Source: Lentzea californiensis
GTDB taxonomy: Bacteria; Actinomycetota; Actinomycetes; Mycobacteriales; Pseudonocardiaceae
Assembly: GCF_024648825.1 (NCBI RefSeq)
Contig: NZ_JANBBE010000002.1
Location: 620,001 to 684,000, forward strand
DNA: 64,000 nucleotides
Reading direction: 5' to 3'
A program made the position numbers and the translations under genes. Below, one piece after another: positions 7,156-15,091 of this stretch; within the stretch, counting starts at the first letter, position 1; every line of letters begins with the position of its first letter. The notes under the pieces are model-generated. The model worked only from the letters and a program-made list of their open reading frames with translations, was not told the origin of the DNA and searched no databases.

Positions 7156-8711
7156 TCAGAAAGGTGACGCGCGGCTGGAACGTCTACGGCCTCATCCGCT
7201 ACCTGATGGGACCAGGAAGCACCGAGCAGTCGGCGCACACGGATCAGCACGTCTTCGCGACGTGGGACGGTCGTCCCGAGGTGCACCAGCCCGAGCAACT
7301 CGGACCCGACCGGTTCGACCTCGGTGCCTTGGTCGCAGCTCTTCGAGCACCTGCAGCGCTCGCCGGGGTGCCGAAACGGCGTCCGCGTGAGGACGGCTGG
7401 CCAGGCACTGTCAGCCGGGTTCCGAAAGGTCCTGTCTGGCAGTGCTCGTTGCGCAACCATCCTGCCGACCCGCTGCTGACGGATGAGCAGTGGGCAGAGG
7501 TTGTGGCGGACGTGCTGCACCGCACTGGGATCGCCGAGCGCGATGATCCCGGCAGCTGCCGATGGGTAGCGATCCGTCATGCGCCTGACCATGTGCACAT
7601 CGCCGCGGTGCTGGTTCGACAAGACACCGGCGAACTTGTGCACCCGCACCGCAACTACGACTTCCGGCGAGTGAAGGAGGCGTGCAACGCGGCCGAGGAG
7701 CGGTATCGCCTCACAAGCACCGGAGCCGCAGACCGGACGGCGACACCTCGTCCCACTCGCGCTGAGAAGGAGAAGGCTTCCAGGCTTCACGACGCTGGCC
7801 AGAGGCAGACGGACGTCGCGATTCGCGTCAGGCTGCGTCGCCAGGTCTCCAGCGCCGCTGCTGCCGCGCGGAACTGGGACGAGTTCCTGGATTACCTGGC
7901 GTTGGCGAATGCGACGGTACGCGTCCGTCAAGGTCACCACGGCCGGATCCTCGGCTACTCGGTCACGGACGCCTCCGACCCGGCGTGCCGCACCGCGTCG
8001 GGTGATCCGCTGTACTTCGCCGGAGGAAAGCTCGGTCCGGATCTCACCTACTCGAAGCTCATGAGCCGGTGGAGATCGGTGGAGACGACCGTGCCCGCCT
8101 CGGTGCAGGGGATCGTCGATGAGGTGGTTCTGCCTGCACGTGAGCGGATGCGGCACCGCGGACCATTGAACAAGACCGAGTTCGGGCAGGAGGCTCTGCA
8201 GGGCATCGCTCATGCGACAGGCGACATGCTGTTGGCTCTCGTCGTTGTCGCGGATGCGGGTCGAGCGCCACTGCTGATCGACGCATGGGAGACATACGCG
8301 CGTGCCGGCCGCGTACCCGACCAGATCCTGCCGCGGCGGTGGGCAGCGGTGTCGCGCGATCTGCGTACGGCTGCCAACCAACTGATCAGAGCGGGTATGC
8401 GCAATCCAGCAAGCCAACGGGCCACGCCCGGCCAGTTCATCGCGCTCTTGATAGCGGTGGCAGCGCTCGTCGCCGAGATCGCGGCGTGGCACGAGGCGCA
8501 TCAGCGCCATGTGGCAGCCCGGCATGCTCGGGCCACCCACGGCATGCTGGTTCAAATTGCGGCAGGGCAAACGAACCACATGGAATCATCAGTTCTGGCG
8601 TCGCCAATCGCCGCGACGTCAAAACTGCGTCGAGAACTGGCCAAGCGGCCGCCGATTCGAGCGCTCCCGAGCCATCGATCGGCCTATCCGAAGAGTGGTC
8701 GCGCGCACTGA
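7152..8711 (+). CDS. Relaxase/mobilisation nuclease, 519 aa
   Basis: A relaxase that would nick oriT and pilot the strand during conjugative mobilisation. The N-terminus RGWNVYGLIRYLMGPG carries candidate catalytic tyrosines (Y12, Y17) in the setting usual for actinobacterial relaxases. The metal-binding motif HAPDHVHIAAVLV has His143, His147 and His149, and HPHRNYDFRRVKEAC follows. The C-terminal half is helical. The start overlaps the stop of the shortened mobC copy (ATGA). No type IV coupling protein or mating-pair genes are visible here, so the element would be mobilisable rather than self-transmissible unless those genes lie to the left. Confidence 0.85.
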   Translation: MIRKVTRGWNVYGLIRYLMGPGSTEQSAHTDQHVFATWDGRPEVHQPEQLGPDRFDLGALVAALRAPAALAGVPKRRPREDGWPGTVSRVPKGPVWQCSLRNHPADPLLTDEQWAEVVADVLHRTGIAERDDPGSCRWVAIRHAPDHVHIAAVLVRQDTGELVHPHRNYDFRRVKEACNAAEERYRLTSTGAADRTATPRPTRAEKEKASRLHDAGQRQTDVAIRVRLRRQVSSAAAAARNWDEFLDYLALANATVRVRQGHHGRILGYSVTDASDPACRTASGDPLYFAGGKLGPDLTYSKLMSRWRSVETTVPASVQGIVDEVVLPARERMRHRGPLNKTEFGQEALQGIAHATGDMLLALVVVADAGRAPLLIDAWETYARAGRVPDQILPRRWAAVSRDLRTAANQLIRAGMRNPASQRATPGQFIALLIAVAALVAEIAAWHEAHQRHVAARHARATHGMLVQIAAGQTNHMESSVLASPIAATSKLRRELAKRPPIRALPSHRSAYPKSGRAH

Positions 8712-8807
8712 CGGGCTCGTCCACCACCGTCTCCCAGAACTCCGGGCTGGAGCCGAATGTGGATGGACGAATTCCGCCGGTTGCCACACTGGACGCCGAT
8801 GCTCGTG

Positions 8808-11800
8808 TTACTCAGTGGGCGGCGGTAGCAAGGGCGCGAACGACTCGTTGCTTTGCCGCACACGTTCGTGCAGGAGGGCCTGGAGTTGGGTGGCCCTGGC
8901 TTCGGAGACGGTGAGGCAGTCCGCCAGGCTCGTTGCGTCGCTGGCCTCGACCTCATCGGGGCTCGTTATGCCGGCCTGCAGCAGTGAGAGGTACTGCGCC
9001 CGTGTCAGCTCGGCGCCGAGAACCATGCCGAGCTCAACGAGCTCAGCCGGTATGCCGAGTTCGAGACGCACCATGGTCCGCTCAGCCAAGTCGCCCGTTG
9101 CGATCTCCGGATGCAGGAACGCGAACACCCGCATGACGGCCGGTGTCAGGTCGCGCGTGCGGCTGGCCACGGCACGGATCGCGCCGGCGGCTTCGTTGCC
9201 GAGGTTGTGTCGCATGAGGTGTTGTTCCGCCGTGCCGAGGGGCATGCTGCTCGCATACAGCAGGCACGCCATGGCCTTCTTCGCCCGAACTGCGCCAGCG
9301 AGCTGATCGGCGCCGCCGATGCGCAGCATGTTCTGCACGCGCGGATCGACTTCCTGGTACATCAACTCATGCGGCCATCGTCGGTGTTCTGTGTTCTTGG
9401 CCTTTCTGGCGAACGGGAGGTAGACCTCGTCAAGCTCCTTGGTCACCTGAGCGGCGGTGATCAGCGTCGTCGAGTTCGGTGGCGCCGTCACATGGCGCAG
9501 CACCTCGACCAGTCGGATGATCGAATCGACGAAGACCCCGCCCTCGCCTGCGAACCGGCCGAGGTCTGTCAGTTGGTACCGATCACCATCAACCAGTTCG
9601 ATCAGCTGGTGTCGACCAAGCTCGTGCAAGATGCCGAGGATGCGGTCTCGTCCCCAGTTCCATGTGGGGTTTGCCTGACGCTGCTGGAATGCGGCAAAAG
9701 TGCTTTCCAGGAAGGAGATCAGCAAGTCGGCCTCGACACTGCCATCCGCTCCGGGCTGCAGGGCGGCAAGCGTGCGAAGTACCTGCGTCTGGTGGTCGGT
9801 GACGTCGTTGAGGAAAACCGACTTCACGTCCTCGGGCTTGCCTGTCACGTAGCGAGACCAGATCCGCTGAAGGTCAAGACCGCGGGAGCCGATGACGTAG
9901 GACTCACCGTGTTCGGCGTATCCGAGCCGACCTGCCCGGCCGACCATGTTCTTGTACTCGGCGACGGTGTACGGCCCGCTGAATGGATGGTTGAGGCCGA
10001 CGATCACGACAGCGGACGCGGGCGTGTTCACGCCCATAGCGAGCGTGGTGGTGGCGACGAGAACGCGGAGATCGGTGTCCGGGCGACGGAACTCCTCTTC
10101 GAGGACTTGCCTCTCGTCACGGGTGAGGTCGGCGTTGTGGAAGCCGACTCCGCCGGCGAGGGTCTGGTGTAGCCGCTCGGAGGACGTCGAAAGGTCACCG
10201 GAGGGCAATAAGTTGAGTGCAGCCTGCGCTGGCGGGAGACCGAGCTGGTTGGCCAGGTAGCTAGCGCAACCGAGCGTCTCGCCCTTGATCTCTCGGAAGA
10301 TGATGACCTGCTTGCGCTCGCTGACGAGCTTGGCCACCAAGGGGATGACTAGATCCTGGCTGCTGTTCTGCCCGCTCCATAGTGGCGTGATCGCCTTCTC
10401 AGTCTTGGACAGCCCGTCCTCGTCGAGGTAGCGGTATTGGCCTGAACCGTCGATAACGCCCTCGACCAATGGGATGGGTCGCTCCTCGTGACGAAGCTGT
10501 CGTCCGTCGAGCCAGCGCTCCAGACCGCCAGTGTCGCCAATGACGGCCGACAGACAGATGATCTGAGGGCTGATTCCTGCGGCCCAACGACTTTTGATCA
10601 GGGTCAAGACGAACTCGAGGTTCGCCCCGCGGCCTGGATCGACCAACATCTGCACCTCGTCGACAACAATCGTGCCGACTTGGCGCAACAGGTAAGGGTT
10701 GGCCAGGATCATCGTGCCGAATTTCTCGTAGGTCATCAGGCAGATGTCGTAGCGCCCGCTCATCAGAGCCGCGTTGTCGTCGCTGATCTCTCCGGTTGAC
10801 CGGATGGTCACGATGCCGAGGTCGTCGTACTTGCGCGAGAACTCCGCGTACTTGTCGTTCACGAGCGCACGCATGGGCAGCAGGAACACGGCACGCTGAT
10901 GATCTACAGCGCCACGGAGTGCGGCCAGTTCACCGACCATCGTCTTCCCTGACGACGTCGGGGCGGTGACGAGCAGATTCTTGCCGTCGAGGACGCCGAA
11001 GTCGTTGATCGCGGCCAGTTGCAGCGCGTTCAGGCCGGGAATCGCCTGTCCCCAGGTATCCAGAAGTACCTGCGGGACTCCATAGGACGCCAGACTGTCC
11101 AAGTCTGCGGTTGCGGGCTGACGGACGAACTCCGGAAAAGCCGCGGCATACCGGGCGCCTGGAGTGAGGATGGGCCACGTCGGCGACCCGTTCAGACTGC
11201 CTCGGAAACAAGGGTGCTGTTCCTTGCGCAGGGCTGAGGACGCGTCGGTCACCCTACGTGTGACGTGTTCGAGAAGTCTGTACACGTCGATCTTGCCGCC
11301 GCTCACCACCTCGGGCGCCCCCTGCAACGCGGCCAGCAGTTCGTAGGTCAGCAAGCCGTGACCGAGTCCAGGGTCTTCATAGGCCCGTTCATTCGGCGCA
11401 GACGCGGCGAGAACGATCCGTCCCTTACCTGCGATCTGCTCCAACATGCCGAGCTCAGACTCAAGGCTGCGGGCTTGCACGGGCGCTGTCAGCGCCTTCG
11501 CGCCGAACCCTCCTGCGAAGCAGCAGTCGAGGATGCACACCAACGTTGCTGCCGGGATCTGGTTCAGTAGTCCTGCCAGGTCCTTGAGAGGCAGCCCAGT
11601 TTCCTCAAGCCGCGACAGATCCGCGTCATAGGGCGCCAGTTCGTGTGTTGTGCTGCCATGGCCCGAGAAGCTGACGACGACCAGATCGTCTTCACTGCTG
11701 GTAGCGGCCAGTCGCTCCAGTTCCTCAACGATCTTGGCTTGGGTCGCATCCGCATCGGTCAACAGCACAGGGTTGCCCTGGAAGCCGTCGGCGAACAGAG

Positions 11801-11897
11801 CGTGCAGAGCGGTCGCGTCTCGTACCGCTGAGGTGAGGAAGCCGATGTCAGCCGCTTGGTAGCGGTCGACTCCAATGAACGTGCCGTGGAACCGCAT
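8808..11897 (-). CDS. Caspase-like protease fused to Ski2/Hel308-type helicase, 1029 aa
   Basis: Two units are visible. Residues 1-240 form a caspase/metacaspase fold (peptidase C14) with His80 in VVVSFSGHG and Cys126 in CILDCCFAGG, the expected catalytic pair. Residues from about 280 form a superfamily-2 helicase. Its motif I is TAPTSSGKT (K318), Ia is PMRALVNDKY, II is DEVQ (413-416), III is SAVIGD, then MGVNTPASAVV, and motif VI is GRAGR (653-657). A winged-helix region and a helix-hairpin-helix-like end (LLQAGITSPDEVEASDATSL) follow, as in Hel308/Ski2 proteins. A GGAGGAGG ribosome site precedes ATG 11897. It lies 25 nt downstream of an Mrr-like nuclease gene. The pair resembles Hachiman (nuclease plus Hel308-like helicase) with an added protease, suggesting DNA sensing coupled to proteolysis and DNA cleavage. 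The role in immunity is inference. Confidence 0.9.
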   Translation of the reverse strand: MRFHGTFIGVDRYQAADIGFLTSAVRDATALHALFADGFQGNPVLLTDADATQAKIVEELERLAATSSEDDLVVVSFSGHGSTTHELAPYDADLSRLEETGLPLKDLAGLLNQIPAATLVCILDCCFAGGFGAKALTAPVQARSLESELGMLEQIAGKGRIVLAASAPNERAYEDPGLGHGLLTYELLAALQGAPEVVSGGKIDVYRLLEHVTRRVTDASSALRKEQHPCFRGSLNGSPTWPILTPGARYAAAFPEFVRQPATADLDSLASYGVPQVLLDTWGQAIPGLNALQLAAINDFGVLDGKNLLVTAPTSSGKTMVGELAALRGAVDHQRAVFLLPMRALVNDKYAEFSRKYDDLGIVTIRSTGEISDDNAALMSGRYDICLMTYEKFGTMILANPYLLRQVGTIVVDEVQMLVDPGRGANLEFVLTLIKSRWAAGISPQIICLSAVIGDTGGLERWLDGRQLRHEERPIPLVEGVIDGSGQYRYLDEDGLSKTEKAITPLWSGQNSSQDLVIPLVAKLVSERKQVIIFREIKGETLGCASYLANQLGLPPAQAALNLLPSGDLSTSSERLHQTLAGGVGFHNADLTRDERQVLEEEFRRPDTDLRVLVATTTLAMGVNTPASAVVIVGLNHPFSGPYTVAEYKNMVGRAGRLGYAEHGESYVIGSRGLDLQRIWSRYVTGKPEDVKSVFLNDVTDHQTQVLRTLAALQPGADGSVEADLLISFLESTFAAFQQRQANPTWNWGRDRILGILHELGRHQLIELVDGDRYQLTDLGRFAGEGGVFVDSIIRLVEVLRHVTAPPNSTTLITAAQVTKELDEVYLPFARKAKNTEHRRWPHELMYQEVDPRVQNMLRIGGADQLAGAVRAKKAMACLLYASSMPLGTAEQHLMRHNLGNEAAGAIRAVASRTRDLTPAVMRVFAFLHPEIATGDLAERTMVRLELGIPAELVELGMVLGAELTRAQYLSLLQAGITSPDEVEASDATSLADCLTVSEARATQLQALLHERVRQSNESFAPLLPPPTE

Positions 11898-11922
11898 GCT
11901 CCGGGTCGTCCTCCTCCGGGAT

Positions 11923-12492
11923 CTATACCGCCGGCATTTCGCCGGACACGGTGAAGAGCAGTTCTCGTGCCGACGATTGCTGGCCGGTCAGCAGCACGTT
12001 GCGATACCCCCGGTCGCTGAGGCTGCGTGCGTAGGCAACGAAGTTGCCTGTGGGCTGTGGGACAGCCGGTGCGGCGTGGTCACGCATCTCGTATGTCCAG
12101 GCGTCGTCGACCAGTCGGACGCACGCGATCCCGTGTTTTTTCGCGTACTCCAACGCGCCTCGCTGGAACCCACTCGCAGCGACGACGACGCCCTTGTGAG
12201 CCCCAGTCGAACGCAGCTTGTCCTGGAGCACTTGGACGTCCTTGCGCTCAACCGGGCGGGAATGCCGTTTGCATTCGAAGAGGATCAGGAAGTCTGCACC
12301 CATCAGCCTGAACCGGGCGGTCACATCGATGATGTACGTGCCGTCCATACCCTCGACAGGGTCCAGGAGTTCGACCTGCCAGTCGATGACTTCGTGGCCA
12401 GCGTCTTTGACGATGTCGGCGACGGTGCGCTCGTACTGGGCCGGGCTCAGGGTAAACGTCGGCAATCGATCGAAGCCGTCCTCCACCGCCAT
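11923..12492 (-). CDS. Mrr-like restriction endonuclease (PD-(D/E)xK), 189 aa
   Basis: A compact nuclease of the Mrr_cat/restriction-endonuclease-like superfamily. The catalytic core is visible as IIDVTARF (Asp56) and LILFECKRH (Glu73-x-Lys75). KDVQVLQDKL follows with the expected Gln, then the family pattern GVVVAASGFQRGALEYAKKHGIACVRL. There is no separate DNA-recognition domain: 189 residues hold essentially the nuclease core plus a C-terminal extension. It is the first gene of a two-gene operon with the caspase-helicase. Mrr-like enzymes usually cut modified or foreign DNA; here the helicase is the likely specificity or activation partner. Confidence 0.85.
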   Translation of the reverse strand: MAVEDGFDRLPTFTLSPAQYERTVADIVKDAGHEVIDWQVELLDPVEGMDGTYIIDVTARFRLMGADFLILFECKRHSRPVERKDVQVLQDKLRSTGAHKGVVVAASGFQRGALEYAKKHGIACVRLVDDAWTYEMRDHAAPAVPQPTGNFVAYARSLSDRGYRNVLLTGQQSSARELLFTVSGEMPAV

Positions 12493-12667
12493 CAGATCGC
12501 CTCTCGTGAGCGGGCCTCAACGTCGGCGACCAGTGTTCCGCAGCGTGAGCGCGTAGCTGTTCCGACACGCCACTCGTCAAAGGTCTCACCTCTGGAGCGC
12601 CCGTCTCCTGCGGACAGTGTCCAGCAGGCGACGGGGCCATGTTGGTATGGGTGGGACCCAAGAGCGA

Positions 12668-15091
12668 TCAGAGTGAGACGACCAGCCGGATGAACTGCTT
12701 GTTGATGACCTGGCCGCCGGTGAGTGCGTCGTCCGGCGTCCCTGCACGGTACGCAGCGATAGTCGGCTGAGCCGCGCGATCCTCACCCCAGGTACGGATT
12801 ACGGCGCACAGCCGTTCCGCGAGCTGCTCTCCGATGGGGCCGTGGCCGATCGCACCGAGTTCCCAGCGCTTGTCCTGCGCTTCGGGCTCGGGGTTCTTCA
12901 ACGTCATGTACGCCAGCGATTCTCCGTCGACGAGTGCAACGCTGCTGTACCGGAAGGCGGGCTTGGCCAGTCCGGCCTCGACAGCGTCGTTTCCGGCGCA
13001 GAAGCGCACCGCCCCCGGCTCAACGGCGGTGACCAGCGGCCAAATGAGGTCGGTGGACTCCATGGCCACGATCGACGTGCCGGACCACGTGGTGCTCGCA
13101 GGGGTGTCCAGAACCTCTTGCAGGGCATTGAGATCTACTGACTGGTCAGGATCCCAGTACAGCAGGACGTCCTCGGCGATCTTGCCCTTCTGCTCACCGT
13201 TCTGGCCGTCGCCGATCATCGGGATGAAGCCGCACAGCTGGCTGTCGGTGGCCCGCAGCACGCCGTTGTCGTTGACGAACGCGACGCTGCGGGTCTGGCC
13301 ACGCCATGTCAGCGGGACGACGAGGCGGCCACCGGGAGCGAGCTGGTCGAACCAGGCCGGGGGCAGGTCCCAGGGGCCGACGGTGACGATGATGCGGTCA
13401 AACGGGCCGTTCTCGGGGGCGCCGAGCGCGCCGTCTCCGGTGATGACGTGTACGCGGTCGTAGCCGGTGGCGGCGAGTGCTCGCTGGGCGTGCTCGGTGA
13501 CGTCGGGGTGGATGTCGATGGTGCTCACGTGGCCGGTCTCGTCGACGAGTTCGGCGAGCAGGGCTGCGTTCCAGCCGGTGCCAGCGCCGATCTCCAGGAC
13601 GCGTTGGCCTGGTTGGGCGTCGAGCTGGTTCAGCATCATCGCGACGACGGTGGGGACGGAGATGCAGCTGGCGGGCCTGCCTCCGGGCGGGCCGGGCTTG
13701 ATGGTGATGGCCCGGTTGGCGTAGGCGTCCTCGATGCTCGCGTCCGGTACGAACGGGTGGCGGGGAACCGTGCGCAGGACCCGCTCGACGTCAGCCGACA
13801 ACGCTTGATTGTTCTCCACGATGTGGTCAACCATCCGGCTGCGCAGGTCTTCGGGCTGGGTTTCCGTGGTGGTCATCCCGTTCCTTTCGTATTCGGTGGT
13901 GCGGTCAGGTGCGGCGAGGAGCAGGCACGCATCCCAGTGGAACGCGGGCTCGGTCGCCGAGTACAGGGCCAGCGCGACCCCGGTCGCGCCCTCCATCAGG
14001 CCGCCCCCGGCCGGTGGCCGGTGATCGCGCAGGTGCTGTTGGAAGTCTTTGTGTAGTTGCGGCAGGAGTGTCGCGAGTTCGCTGCCGGGTCCAGCGTCGT
14101 CCGCGGCGCGGCGGACAGTCTGGACCAGTCCGGCCCAGCCGTGACACAGCGACGCGCCGTCGAGCTGATCGAGCTGCTGTTGGTCGGTGACGCATGAGGC
14201 GAGCGCGTTCTCGGCGGTGCGCTGCCGATGGTGGTCGCCGAGGGCGATTCCCGCGAGCTGCTGTGCGCGGGTGATGCCGGGCGTGCCATAGCACCACGAC
14301 GGTCTCTGCGGACCAACCTGACTGGTGGTGCCCGTGCGCCACTCGTGCAGGTTGATGGTGCCCGGCCACCACGGTGTGGTGCGGTTGCCGAGTTGCCAGC
14401 GGTCGAGCACCCCGCAGATGTTCTCGATCGCCTCGGCGTGTGCTGGCACGGCGAGTCCGTTGATCTTGGCGGTCGCCAGCAAGGCCAGCGGCCCGGTGAC
14501 ACCGTGGGCGATCGAAAGGTTCGCGTGTCCGCCAGGCCACTGTGTGTAAGGACGGTCGGCAGGTTCGTTGCCGGTCCACCAGGCGGGCAACCGCTCACCG
14601 CCGAACGTGATCGGCTCGCACACCAGCCGCACGAGGTAGGACAGCACGTCATGCAGCAGCGCATCGTGGCCGGTGTGCATCAGGTAGGTCCCGATACCGG
14701 TCAATCCATTGATCAGATCGAACTCGCGCAGACGCGCGGGGAGTCCGTCGTCGATGCGCTGGTGTGCTGCGTCGAGGCGACGCCGCGTCAGGCGTGAGAT
14801 GTGCGCGTCGAGGGTGTGCAGCGGGCGGGCATAGGCAGGTTTTCCTGTGGTGCGCAGCACGAACGCGACGGCGGGCGCGCCGTTGAACAGGCACGCGTCG
14901 GGGTGGGCGGCGAGCGGGCTGCGGGTCATCGCCGTGATCCACTGACGTGCGACTGGCCAGCCGACGAGGTCGGCGCGGGCCTGGCCGACGTGCAGCAGCG
15001 CGGTCCCGGCCGCGCCGTAGGACAGTGACTGCCCCCAGGCGGGAGTGGGGTCGTGCTGTGGGGGCGCGACGGGTGGAATTGTTGGCGTCAT
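12668..15091 (-). CDS. LanC-like cyclase read in frame into FxLD-type methyltransferase, 807 aa
   Basis: Residues 1-405 are a LanC-like lanthionine cyclase. It has YGAAGTALLHVG, AHGVTGPLALL, SWCYGTPG and SLCHGWAGL, the last two carrying the Cys and Cys-His zinc ligands. Residues 406-807, starting at an internal ATG (13876), are a protein-isoaspartate-methyltransferase-like enzyme of the FxLD lanthipeptide system, with SAM motif VLEIGAGTGWNAALLAELV. Enzymes of this kind (for example OlvSA) methylate an Asp of the lanthipeptide, leading to succinimide and isoaspartate. A ribosome site (AAGGA) precedes the internal ATG, and the LanC end (LLLAAPDRTTEYERNG) looks like readthrough, so the methyltransferase is probably also made alone. 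The start ATG 15091 overlaps the likely LanB stop (ATGA). Confidence 0.85.
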   Translation of the reverse strand: MTPTIPPVAPPQHDPTPAWGQSLSYGAAGTALLHVGQARADLVGWPVARQWITAMTRSPLAAHPDACLFNGAPAVAFVLRTTGKPAYARPLHTLDAHISRLTRRRLDAAHQRIDDGLPARLREFDLINGLTGIGTYLMHTGHDALLHDVLSYLVRLVCEPITFGGERLPAWWTGNEPADRPYTQWPGGHANLSIAHGVTGPLALLATAKINGLAVPAHAEAIENICGVLDRWQLGNRTTPWWPGTINLHEWRTGTTSQVGPQRPSWCYGTPGITRAQQLAGIALGDHHRQRTAENALASCVTDQQQLDQLDGASLCHGWAGLVQTVRRAADDAGPGSELATLLPQLHKDFQQHLRDHRPPAGGGLMEGATGVALALYSATEPAFHWDACLLLAAPDRTTEYERNGMTTTETQPEDLRSRMVDHIVENNQALSADVERVLRTVPRHPFVPDASIEDAYANRAITIKPGPPGGRPASCISVPTVVAMMLNQLDAQPGQRVLEIGAGTGWNAALLAELVDETGHVSTIDIHPDVTEHAQRALAATGYDRVHVITGDGALGAPENGPFDRIIVTVGPWDLPPAWFDQLAPGGRLVVPLTWRGQTRSVAFVNDNGVLRATDSQLCGFIPMIGDGQNGEQKGKIAEDVLLYWDPDQSVDLNALQEVLDTPASTTWSGTSIVAMESTDLIWPLVTAVEPGAVRFCAGNDAVEAGLAKPAFRYSSVALVDGESLAYMTLKNPEPEAQDKRWELGAIGHGPIGEQLAERLCAVIRTWGEDRAAQPTIAAYRAGTPDDALTGGQVINKQFIRLVVSL
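13874..13888 (-). promoter_or_regulatory. Internal ribosome binding site and ATG for the methyltransferase
   Basis: On the minus strand GAAAGGAACGGG directly precedes ATG 13876, inside the LanC-methyltransferase frame. A good AAGGA six to seven bases from an ATG that begins exactly at the methyltransferase's natural N-terminus (MTTTETQPEDLRSRM) suggests a separate translation start giving a 402-residue protein. Confidence 0.6.
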
